Source of the DNA: Nitrosomonas oligotropha
GTDB lineage: Bacteria > Pseudomonadota > Gammaproteobacteria > Burkholderiales > Nitrosomonadaceae
DNA length: 64,000 bases
Direction of reading: 5' to 3'
Assembly: GCF_900106555.1 (NCBI RefSeq)
Contig: NZ_FNOE01000001.1
Location: 238,320 to 302,319, forward strand
In this document: piece by piece, positions 57,017 to 64,000 of the stretch
Position numbering within the stretch: position 1 is the stretch's first letter
Layout of the letters: each line of letters starts with the position of its first letter
Notes under the pieces: model-generated
What the model saw: only the letters and a program-made list of their open reading frames with translations
What the model was told of the DNA's origin: nothing
The model's database searches: none
Position numbers and translations under genes: made by a program

Positions 57017-57622
57017 TTGTTTACCGGAATCATAGAAGCTGTGGGTACCATCGCCAGTATCCAGCCTTGCACCGATAAAGGTCATGGCGGTTTATCACTG
57101 ACCATTTCCACGCAAGGATTGGATCTGGACGATGTCATGCCGGGCGATAGTATTGCAGTGAATGGCGTTTGTCTGACGGTAACCACGCTGACAAACGATT
57201 CGTTTGCAGCCGATGTTTCCGAAGAAACATTGAATTGCACCATTGGATTGGATCAACCTGCCGCGCACGTCAACCTGGAAAAAGCCATGCGTTTGTCCGA
57301 CCGTTTGGGCGGTCATTTGGTCAGCGGGCATGTGGATGCTGTTGGCACTGTGGTGAGGTTTGAACCTACTGGTGAAAGCTTTGTATTGGTCATTCAGGCG
57401 CCGGAATCCATAATGCGGTTTTTAACGCATAAGGGCTCGATTACCGTCAATGGTGTCAGTCTGACGGTTAACCGGATTGAAGGCAATGTGTTTTCAGTCA
57501 ATCTCATCCCGCATACGCTGGTGATGACGAATCTGAAAGAACTTGTCGCTGGGATGCTGGTAAATCTGGAAACTGATATGCTGGCTCGCTATGTGGCAAG
57601 ATTATTAAATATTGAAGGCTAG
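57017..57622 (+). CDS. ribE: Riboflavin synthase alpha subunit
   Basis: 201 aa if started at the TTG at 57017, whose product begins (M)FTGIIEAVG as in the family; GGAAA lies six bases before it. An ATG at 56963 is in frame but would add 18 residues not found in the family. Two lumazine-binding repeats are visible: [14 protein letters not shown] near 47-60 with [10 protein letters not shown], and [13 protein letters not shown] near 145-157 with [10 protein letters not shown]. It dismutates two lumazine molecules to give riboflavin. It is 15 bp before ribBA. Confidence 0.92.
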   Translation: MFTGIIEAVGTIASIQPCTDKGHGGLSLTISTQGLDLDDVMPGDSIAVNGVCLTVTTLTNDSFAADVSEETLNCTIGLDQPAAHVNLEKAMRLSDRLGGHLVSGHVDAVGTVVRFEPTGESFVLVIQAPESIMRFLTHKGSITVNGVSLTVNRIEGNVFSVNLIPHTLVMTNLKELVAGMLVNLETDMLARYVARLLNIEG

Positions 57623-57637
57623 CCGGAGTAGACAGTT

Positions 57638-58729
57638 ATGAGTATCAGTGCCATACAAGACATCATTGCCGATCTTAAGATGGGCAAAATGGTCATTCTG
57701 GTTGATGAAGAAGATCGCGAGAATGAAGGCGATCTGGTGCTCGCCGCCGATTTTGTGTCGCCGGAAGCGATCAATTTCATGGCGACGCATGGGCGCGGCT
57801 TGATTTGCCTGACCTTGACCGAGGAACGCTGTCATCAGCTGGATTTGCCCTTGATGGTATCGGCCAATCGCGCGCCGCTGGGAACCAACTTCACACTCTC
57901 CATCGAAGCCGCCAGCGGTGTTACGACCGGCATTTCCGCAGCGGATCGCGCACGAACTGTCCAGGTTGCCGTCAAGCCCGATGCCAAGTCGCAAGACATC
58001 GTGCAACCGGGACATATCTTTCCGCTGATGGCGCAAAAAGGCGGCGTATTGGTGCGTGCCGGACATACCGAAGCCGGTTGCGATTTGGCCAGGATGGCCG
58101 GTTTGACAGCGGCATCGGTGATTTGTGAGATTCTGAAAGAAGACGGCAGTATGGCGCGATTGCCTGATCTGATGGTCTTCGCTCAGAAGCATCAACTCAA
58201 AATCGGCGCCATTGCGGATTTGATTCAATACCGCAGCCAAAACGAAAGCTTGGTTACGCGTGTCGCGCAACGCACTATTCAAACGCTGCACGGCGAATTC
58301 CTGCTGGCGGCTTACCGTGATGAAATTGCCAACACCGCCCATCTGGCCTTGGTCAAAGGTGAAATCAATCCGGCAACTGAGACATTGGTACGGGTGCATG
58401 AACCGTTATCGGTGGTTGATTTGCTCGACATTCATGACAACACGCATTCCTGGAATATCCATGACGCGATGAAATTGATCGCCGAAGCAGGACAAGGCGT
58501 TATCGTGCTGCTGCACCGGAAAGAAAGCCCGGCAAAACTGATTGAACGTGTACAATCGCAGGACACACATGTTTCCAGCTCGCTCAAACCGGATTTGCGC
58601 GACCATGGTATTGGTGCGCAAATATTGAAAGACCTCAACGTAGGAAAAATGCGGTTAATGGCGACACCCAGAAAAATGCCCAGCATGACCGGATTTGGTC
58701 TGGAAGTAACGCGTTACGTGGAAAAATAA
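57638..58729 (+). CDS. ribBA: DHBP synthase with a degenerate GTP cyclohydrolase II domain (RibBA-like)
   Basis: 363 aa. The N-terminal half (1-200) is 3,4-dihydroxy-2-butanone-4-phosphate synthase with [10 protein letters not shown] at 23-32 and [22 protein letters not shown]. The C-terminal half aligns with GTP cyclohydrolase II by position ([35 protein letters not shown]) but contains no cysteine after residue 200, so the Cys-x10-Cys-x-Cys zinc site is lost. Such proteins make only the four-carbon unit; a separate RibA would supply the pyrimidine. Known in several Betaproteobacteria. Confidence 0.93.
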   Translation: MSISAIQDIIADLKMGKMVILVDEEDRENEGDLVLAADFVSPEAINFMATHGRGLICLTLTEERCHQLDLPLMVSANRAPLGTNFTLSIEAASGVTTGISAADRARTVQVAVKPDAKSQDIVQPGHIFPLMAQKGGVLVRAGHTEAGCDLARMAGLTAASVICEILKEDGSMARLPDLMVFAQKHQLKIGAIADLIQYRSQNESLVTRVAQRTIQTLHGEFLLAAYRDEIANTAHLALVKGEINPATETLVRVHEPLSVVDLLDIHDNTHSWNIHDAMKLIAEAGQGVIVLLHRKESPAKLIERVQSQDTHVSSSLKPDLRDHGIGAQILKDLNVGKMRLMATPRKMPSMTGFGLEVTRYVEK

Positions 58730-58797
58730 AAACCATGATTCTCCATTCCCGGCGATCACGCTATCATTGCGATTAATTAACATTACAGGAGCCGGAT

Positions 58798-59280
58798 ATG
58801 CCGTACTATGATGAAATACTTGAATTTGAGCCTAATCTGGATGGATCAGATTTGCGCATCGGCATTGTCATGAGCCGCTTTAACATCGATATCGGCGAAG
58901 GTTTGCTCGGTGCTTGTACAGCGGAACTCAAAAGAAATGGCGTGCTGGACTCCAATGTCCTGATCGCGACGGTTCCAGGTGCATTGGAAATTCCATTGAC
59001 GCTGAAAAGAATGGCCATGTCCGATCAATTCGACGCGCTGATTGCTTTAGGTGCCGTGATTCGCGGCGACACGTATCATTTTGAAGTAGTCGCCAACGAG
59101 TCGGCGCGCGGCATCCTCATGGTGCAGTTGGAAGCAGAAATTCCTGTGGCTAATGGTGTATTGACCACCGATGACGAGGACCAGGCGATTGCCCGGATGA
59201 GCACCAAGGGCACGGAGTCCGCGCAGGTTGCGCTGGAGATGGCCAATTTGCATATTAAAATTGATGAAATCGATTTATGA
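58798..59280 (+). CDS. ribH: 6,7-dimethyl-8-ribityllumazine synthase
   Basis: 160 aa. Condenses DHBP with aminoribitylaminouracil. [21 protein letters not shown] near 28-48, [14 protein letters not shown] near 61-74, and [18 protein letters not shown] (His at about 99 is the catalytic base) are intact. It overlaps nusB by 4 bp. Confidence 0.95.
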   Translation: MPYYDEILEFEPNLDGSDLRIGIVMSRFNIDIGEGLLGACTAELKRNGVLDSNVLIATVPGALEIPLTLKRMAMSDQFDALIALGAVIRGDTYHFEVVANESARGILMVQLEAEIPVANGVLTTDDEDQAIARMSTKGTESAQVALEMANLHIKIDEIDL

Positions 59281-59777
59281 ACAGCGCCGTGACAGAAACT
59301 GATCCATCCATTGGCAGCAAAACGGAAAAATACAAAAGTCGTCGCCGGATAGCGCGTGAATTTGTTGTGCAGGGTATCTATCAATGGCAAGTGGCTGGAG
59401 GTACGGCCAGCTTTATCGAGCAGCAGTTACGCGAATCCGACGAATTCAAACATGTTGACGACAAGCATTTTGTGCATGTGCTGCATGGCGTGGTACAGCA
59501 TGCCGAGGAATTGGAAAAAATCATCCAGCCGCATTTGGATCGTACTTTGAATGAACTCAGTCCGGTCGAGTCGGCGATTTTGTTGCTCAGCACTTTTGAG
59601 TTGATTCATCACCCGGAAATCCCCTACCGCGCCATCATCAACGAAGCCATTGAACTGGCCAGAACATACGGCGGCAGCGACGGCTATAAGTATGTCAATG
59701 GCGTGCTGGATAAACTGGCCATTCAGCTGCGCGCCGTTGAAATCTCGGCACCCAGACCGGTAAAAAACCGTCTCTAG
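59277..59777 (+). CDS. nusB: Transcription antitermination protein NusB
   Basis: 166 aa all-helical protein. [20 protein letters not shown] near 23-42, [20 protein letters not shown] near 98-117 and [24 protein letters not shown] region are typical, ending in [10 protein letters not shown]. NusB with NusE binds boxA in rRNA leaders. About 20 extra residues at the N-terminus. Confidence 0.94.
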   Translation: MNSAVTETDPSIGSKTEKYKSRRRIAREFVVQGIYQWQVAGGTASFIEQQLRESDEFKHVDDKHFVHVLHGVVQHAEELEKIIQPHLDRTLNELSPVESAILLLSTFELIHHPEIPYRAIINEAIELARTYGGSDGYKYVNGVLDKLAIQLRAVEISAPRPVKNRL

Positions 59778-59789
59778 TATCACACCCGC

Positions 59790-60761
59790 GTGGCCTCGGA
59801 ATTCGATATCATCCGCCGCTATTTCAAGCGGCCTGTAACGAATGCAATAATGGGAACCGGTGACGATGCGGCACTCATCAGTGTACCGGCCGGAGCCGAA
59901 TTGGCGATATCGACCGACACGCTGGTCAGCGGCAAGCATTTCTTCGCTGATGCCGATCCTTACCGGCTCGGCTACAAATCCCTGGCGGTTAATCTGTCTG
60001 ACATGGCCGCCATGGGCGCCAAACCGCGCTGGGCATTACTAGCGCTGACACTACCGGAAGAATTAGTCAACCAGAATACAGCATGGTTAGCAGAATTCAG
60101 TAAAGGCTTTTTCACGCTCGCTGACCGCTATCATGTGGAATTGATCGGTGGTGATACCACCGCCGGGCCATTAAATATCGGCATACAGATCATCGGTGAG
60201 GTTGCGGCCGGGAAAGCATTACGTCGCAGCGGCGCGCAACCGGGCGATGACATTTGGGTTTCCGGCAAGCTGGGCGATGCCGCTTTGGCGCTGTGCCATG
60301 AATTACAACAGATCACCTTGGAGCCTGAAGAAATCGCCCAATGTCTGCCGTCGTTATTGACGCCGGTAGCCAGGGTCGAGCTAGGGCAGCGCCTGATCGG
60401 CCTGGCGCATAGCGCCATCGACATCTCTGATGGTTTGGCAGCGGATTTGGGGCATATTCTGGCTGCCTCAGAAAAAGCCGCTTGTATTAATATAATTGAT
60501 ATACCTTGTTCAGCGGTATTAAAAAAATACCGGCAGCAATCAATTGCCATCGATTGTCTGCTGGCGGGCGGGGATGATTACGAGTTATGCTTCACGGCAG
60601 CTAAAACAAACCGCCGGGAAATTGAAAAGCTGTCCGTTGAATTAACCCTCCCGCTCACCCGTATCGGCGAAATTTATTCCGGCGCGGGATTGACGGTAAA
60701 AGACGCACAAGGCAGTGCAATGACATTGGATAGCAAAGGATATGACCACTTCAACGCCTGA
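59790..60761 (+). CDS. thiL: Thiamine-monophosphate kinase
   Basis: 323 aa, GTG start at 59790, 12 bp after nusB. Phosphorylates thiamine monophosphate to thiamine diphosphate. SEFDIIRRYF start, GTGDDAALISV near 22-32, STDTLVSGKHFF, GGDTTAGPLNI near 113, and LAGGDDYELCFTA near 260 form the metal and substrate sites. Overlaps pgpA by 20 bp. Confidence 0.95.
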   Translation: MASEFDIIRRYFKRPVTNAIMGTGDDAALISVPAGAELAISTDTLVSGKHFFADADPYRLGYKSLAVNLSDMAAMGAKPRWALLALTLPEELVNQNTAWLAEFSKGFFTLADRYHVELIGGDTTAGPLNIGIQIIGEVAAGKALRRSGAQPGDDIWVSGKLGDAALALCHELQQITLEPEEIAQCLPSLLTPVARVELGQRLIGLAHSAIDISDGLAADLGHILAASEKAACINIIDIPCSAVLKKYRQQSIAIDCLLAGGDDYELCFTAAKTNRREIEKLSVELTLPLTRIGEIYSGAGLTVKDAQGSAMTLDSKGYDHFNA

Positions 60762-61290
60762 AACTCACGATTCACTCAATTCTCCAGCGCCGCAATTCCA
60801 GCCGAATGCGGATTTTGTCTACAGCCATGCCGCCCCTTTCATTGCATTCTCCGGCGGTGCGGGGCTCAGTCCGTTTGCTCCCGGTACGGTGGGAACACTC
60901 GTCGCCTTTCCACTATTCTGGTTATTCAATCATTATCTGAGTCCGGTTTATTTTCTCTTGCTGATCGACATCATGTTTATTGTAGGCATCTGGGCATGCG
61001 GTCTTTGCGGCAAAGCGCTGGGTGATCCGGATCATGGCGGCATGGTCTGGGATGAAACCGTAGCCTTTCTGCTGGTGCTGTATTTCACCCCCGATCATTG
61101 GGCTTGGCAATTGGCGGCATTCGCGTTGTTTCGCCTGTTTGACATCGCCAAACCCCAGCCGATTCGCTATTACGATCAACATCTGCAAGGCGGGTTTGGC
61201 GTCATGTTCGATGATATGGTGGCCGCTTTCTTTACGCTACTGTGTTTAGCCGGATGGAAAGCCTGGGTTTTGTCCGAAGCCTATTTTTAG
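60742..61290 (+). CDS. pgpA: Phosphatidylglycerophosphatase A
   Basis: 182 aa, inner-membrane enzyme that converts phosphatidylglycerophosphate to phosphatidylglycerol. FIAFSGGAGLSPFAPGTVGT near 33-52, DHGGMVWDETVAF near 95-107, and RLFDIAKPQPIRYYDQ with the closing GFGVMFDDMVAA are the family motifs, followed by a last membrane helix. Last gene of the rib-nus-thi-pgp series. Confidence 0.94.
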   Translation: MTTSTPETHDSLNSPAPQFQPNADFVYSHAAPFIAFSGGAGLSPFAPGTVGTLVAFPLFWLFNHYLSPVYFLLLIDIMFIVGIWACGLCGKALGDPDHGGMVWDETVAFLLVLYFTPDHWAWQLAAFALFRLFDIAKPQPIRYYDQHLQGGFGVMFDDMVAAFFTLLCLAGWKAWVLSEAYF

Positions 61291-61430
61291 CAGACCGTTG
61301 AAGAATAATCTGCGTTGCCGCTACGGCGTTAACAACAGGCTCAAAATGCTCGTTTATCACGCATAAACTGCACTTTTTCGCCTGTTCTTGCCTTGTTCGG
61401 CTGCCTCAAAAACATTTTTCAACGGCCCGC
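61290..61430. repeat. Intergenic element bounded by inverted repeats
   Basis: GCAGACCGTTGAA at 61290-61302 and TTCAACGGCCCGC at 61418-61430 are inverted copies with 11 of 13 bases matching. The 141-bp segment has no open frame and immediately follows pgpA. The look is of a dispersed miniature repeat, but I see no second copy in the window. Confidence 0.5.
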
Positions 61431-61440
61431 TAGAGCGGTT

Positions 61441-61641
61441 TCAACAACACCGGTTTAATCTGCCTTTCCCCCCGTAGCGTGCTTCCTGACGTTCGCGGAA
61501 GAACTCTTCATAAGTCATGATGGCCCGATCAGGGTGAGTGCTTTTCATATGATCGACATACGTGCTGTATTCCGGCATACCGACCATTAATCGCAGGCTT
61601 TGTGCGAAATGGCGCAAAGTGAGGGTAATTTTGCTATACAT
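61441..61641 (-). CDS. ybdD: YbdD/YjiX (DUF466) family small protein
   Basis: 66 aa. Matches the family that accompanies CstA: MVGMPEYSTYVDHMKSTHPD near 19-38 and MTYEEFFRERQEARYGGKGR near 42-61. Its role is unclear, perhaps an accessory to the transporter. It starts 12 bp after cstA. Confidence 0.9.
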   Translation of the reverse strand: MYSKITLTLRHFAQSLRLMVGMPEYSTYVDHMKSTHPDRAIMTYEEFFRERQEARYGGKGRLNRCC

Positions 61642-61653
61642 GTTAAATCTCCA

Positions 61654-63729
61654 TTATTTGTTTTCATTCGCTGCGTAAACGGGCAATAACTCAAACGGCG
61701 CTTCTTGAGCCGTCGGATGGTGAGCGATGCGGGCTTGCAGCACGGTCCGGATGCCAAATACCAACATGCTGATCAACACCGCCATGAATAGACCGGCCAG
61801 CGAGGTATTTACGTAATCATTGAAAATCACTTGCTGCATCTGCTCGATGGACTTGGCCGGTGCTAATACGATGCCTTGCGCCACCGCTTCCTGGTATTTC
61901 TCCGCATGTGCGAGAAACCCGATGCGCGGATTATCGTGGAAAATCTTTTGCCACGCCGCTGTCAGCGTGCAGACGCTGACCCACACTAACGGAATGGAGG
62001 TCACCCAAGCAAAGCGATCCTGCTTCATCTTGAACAGCACGCAGGTCGCCAGAATCAATGCGATCCCCGCCAGCATTTGGTTTGCAATACCGAACAATGG
62101 CCACAGCGTATTAATACCCCCCAGCGGATCGATAACTCCCTGGTACAGAAAGTATCCCCAACCAGCGACGCAAAGACCGGTGGCAACCAGACTGGCAACG
62201 ACTGAGTCGGTGCGTTTCATGGCAGGAACAAACGATCCCAGCAAATCCTGCAACATGAAACGTCCGGCGCGTGTTCCGGCGTCAACAGCGGTCAGAATGA
62301 ACAATGCTTCAAACAAAATCGCAAAGTGATACCAGAAGGCCATCATCGCTGTGCCACCGATGACTTCCGACAAAATCTGCGCCATGCCGACCGCCAGCGT
62401 CGGCGCGCCGCCGGTACGTGAAATGATGCTATGTTCGCCGACATTTTGCGCAGTTTGGTGAATCATTTCCGGCGTTACATAAAATCCCCATTGAGTGATC
62501 GTTTGCGTCGCCGATTCCGCAGTGGTGCCGATGATGGCCGCCGGACTGTTCATGGCAAAATAAATGCCGGGCTCCAAGGTTGCCGCGGCAACCAGCGCCA
62601 TAATGGCAACGAACGACTCCATCAGCATCGCGCCGTAACCGATGAAACGCGCATCGGCTTCCGACGAAATCATCTTGGGTGTGGTGCCTGAAGCAATCAA
62701 CGAGTGAAAACCGGAAATTGCGCCACAGGCCACGGTGACAAACAAGAAAGGAAACAAATCGCCCGACCAAACCGGGCCGGAGCCATCGATAAACTGTGTC
62801 AACGCCGGCATTTTCAGTTCTGGAGAGATCACAATCACACCGATCGCCAAGCCCACGATGGTGCCGATTTTCAAGAAAGTCGATAAATAATCGCGTGGTG
62901 CCAGTAATAACCAAACCGGCAGAACCGCAGCAATAAAGCCATAGCCGATCAACAACCAAGTCAGTTGCTCACCGCTCAACGTGAACATCGCACCCCACTC
63001 AGGATCTTCCTGTACATATTGCCCGGCAACGATAGACAACATGAGCAGCACAAAACCAATGATCGACACCTCACCGATAGCACAAGGACGGAAATAACGT
63101 GCGTAAATCCCCATGAACAACGCAATCGGTATAGTTGCCGCTACCGTAAATGTGCCCCACGGCGATTCGGCTAGTGCCTTGACCACGATCAAGGACAGCA
63201 CTGCCAGCAAAATGAGCATAATGAAAAAAGTGCCGAACATGGCAATCATGCCGGGCAATTGACCCAGCTCGGATTTGATCAGATCTCCGAGCGAGCGGCC
63301 ATTGCGCCGCGTGGAAATGAACAGCACGATAAAATCCTGCACCGCACCGGCGAATACCACACCGGCCAAAAGCCACAGCATACCCGGCAAATAACCCATC
63401 TGCGCCGCCAGAATCGGCCCCACCAGCGGGCCTGCCCCGGCAATCGCCGCAAAATGATGTCCGAACAGCACATATTTATTGGTTGGCACATGATCAAGGC
63501 CGTCGTTATGCTTATACGCCGGTGTCATCCGCCTCTCATCCAGTTTTAGCACCCGGTTCGCGATGAACAAACTGTAAAAACGGAAAGCGATAAGGTAAAC
63601 GCACACCGCCGCGATAACGATCCAGATGGCGCCGATCGATTCACCGCGATTCAGGGCGATGACAGCGAGAGCGGAAGCTCCGGCGAGCGATAGGGCTATC
63701 CAGACAAGATATTTTATTAACAGATTCAT
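61654..63729 (-). CDS. cstA: Carbon starvation protein CstA family pyruvate/peptide transporter
   Basis: 691 aa, about 16 to 18 membrane helices. Typical segments: FGHHFAAIAGAGPLVGPILA near 70-89, GFHSLIASGTTPKMI near 345-359, and GGTAMMAFWYHFAILFEALF near 452-471. E. coli CstA and BtsT take up pyruvate (and CstA peptides) under carbon limitation. The pair cstA-ybdD is as in E. coli. Upstream 176 bp leads to the IS end. Confidence 0.94.
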   Translation of the reverse strand: MNLLIKYLVWIALSLAGASALAVIALNRGESIGAIWIVIAAVCVYLIAFRFYSLFIANRVLKLDERRMTPAYKHNDGLDHVPTNKYVLFGHHFAAIAGAGPLVGPILAAQMGYLPGMLWLLAGVVFAGAVQDFIVLFISTRRNGRSLGDLIKSELGQLPGMIAMFGTFFIMLILLAVLSLIVVKALAESPWGTFTVAATIPIALFMGIYARYFRPCAIGEVSIIGFVLLMLSIVAGQYVQEDPEWGAMFTLSGEQLTWLLIGYGFIAAVLPVWLLLAPRDYLSTFLKIGTIVGLAIGVIVISPELKMPALTQFIDGSGPVWSGDLFPFLFVTVACGAISGFHSLIASGTTPKMISSEADARFIGYGAMLMESFVAIMALVAAATLEPGIYFAMNSPAAIIGTTAESATQTITQWGFYVTPEMIHQTAQNVGEHSIISRTGGAPTLAVGMAQILSEVIGGTAMMAFWYHFAILFEALFILTAVDAGTRAGRFMLQDLLGSFVPAMKRTDSVVASLVATGLCVAGWGYFLYQGVIDPLGGINTLWPLFGIANQMLAGIALILATCVLFKMKQDRFAWVTSIPLVWVSVCTLTAAWQKIFHDNPRIGFLAHAEKYQEAVAQGIVLAPAKSIEQMQQVIFNDYVNTSLAGLFMAVLISMLVFGIRTVLQARIAHHPTAQEAPFELLPVYAANENK

Positions 63730-63905
63730 AAAGGTTCCTAGTAGAAAAACTGTTCTTATTTTACTGAGAATTGTGAAACCGCGTTATTCTGATCGAACGT
63801 TATATTTAGTTTCTTGATACTGGAAAAACTATCATTACTATTGGAGTTGTGGTTCTTATAAACCAATACTTCTTGGCCTGAGCTGTTTATTGATATGCTA
63901 TTAGC

Positions 63906-64000
63906 TGTAAGAATCCCTAGCGTTGTTTACAGTATTCAGGAGAATACTGTAGATGAAGATACACAAACGCACTCGCTTAACATTATTGGATCGTCAGGAA
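63906..64000 (+). mobile_element. Left end of a second IS481-family copy (cut by the window end)
   Basis: Begins tgtaagaa at 63906 with a left terminal repeat as in the copy at 7249. The 95 bp present align without gaps to copy 1 with about 16 differences, mostly transitions, by hand count. A perfect subterminal inverted repeat is present: TACAGTATTC at 63928-63937 and GAATACTGTA at 63942-63951. Same orientation as copy 1. Confidence 0.85.
63953..64000 (+). CDS. Start of an IS481-type transposase (partial)
   Basis: The frame opens with ATG at 63953 and reads MKIHKRTRLTLLDRQE to the window end, matching copy 1, where the start codon is ATA. The frame is intact as far as visible; whether the rest is intact is unknown. 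Confidence 0.75.
   Translation, partial: MKIHKRTRLTLLDRQE

Noticed and set aside
1..64000. CRISPR array or phage region
   Set aside because: No regularly spaced direct repeats and no structural phage genes anywhere in the window.

Overview
The window reads as chromosome of a Gram-negative betaproteobacterium, most probably a Nitrosomonas-like member of Nitrosomonadales. This is inferred from protein style, the complete division/cell-wall (dcw) cluster with a meso-diaminopimelate-type MurE, tandem cyanophycin synthetase genes, NnrS, and the order ribE-ribBA-ribH-nusB-thiL-pgpA. No ammonia-oxidation gene lies in the window, so the genus is not proven.

Layout. 0.08-5.8 kb: suhB (+) faces a minus-strand cluster of PHP nuclease, yciO, M50 protease, trpS, scpA and scpB; trpS carries a four-cysteine motif like iron-sulfur TrpRS. 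5.9-10.1 kb: nnrS, a decayed IS481-type element, a UPF0114 membrane protein, a CinA-type amidase that seems to start at ATT, and a secreted charged protein. 10.1-21 kb: envelope and stress genes (hydrolase, DUF2141, a large DUF748/AsmA-like protein, FKBP, YbaN, DUF3135, DUF4139, VanZ) and a frameshifted chemoreceptor. 21.1-26.1 kb: a tight minus-strand series with a 24-codon membrane ORF, a deoxyinosine glycosylase, a phosphoglycerate mutase-like protein, a fatty acid desaturase, a HIT protein, a nucleotidyltransferase and a cysteine desulfurase. 26.2-28.9 kb: small accessory island with an MNT/HEPN pair whose HEPN gene is frameshifted, an AT-rich DUF2971 gene, and an AlkA-type glycosylase.

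29.1-46.9 kb is the dcw cluster: mraZ-rsmH-ftsL-ftsI-murE-murF-mraY-murD-ftsW-murG-murC-murB-ddl-ftsQ-ftsA-ftsZ, all plus strand, mostly overlapping or within about 20 bp (68 bp before ftsZ). It is preceded by a clear promoter with three TGGGA MraZ boxes at 10-bp period. It makes lipid-linked peptidoglycan precursor (MurB-MurG, MraY, Ddl) and the divisome that uses it (FtsL/I/W/Q/A/Z). The usual downstream lpxC is absent; after a 565-bp spacer with two hairpins come two convergent cyanophycin synthetase genes, overlapping by 4 bp.

52.7-61.3 kb: a CorB/CorC-type transporter, tRNA-Arg(CCG), a TetR regulator with palindromic sites at its own promoter and at the next gene (DUF4242), a secreted TPR protein, and the riboflavin/nusB/thiL/pgpA operon in which the GTP cyclohydrolase II half of RibBA has lost its zinc cysteines. 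61.3-64 kb: an inverted-repeat-bounded intergenic element, ybdD and cstA, and at the very end the left end of a second, better preserved IS481-type copy in the same orientation as the first.

Most of the window is core genome. I did not find an unmistakable new multi-gene system; the best candidates for follow-up are the 21.1-24.9 kb operon, the cyanophycin pair, the DUF2971 island, the TetR/DUF4242 unit and the 61.3 kb repeat.
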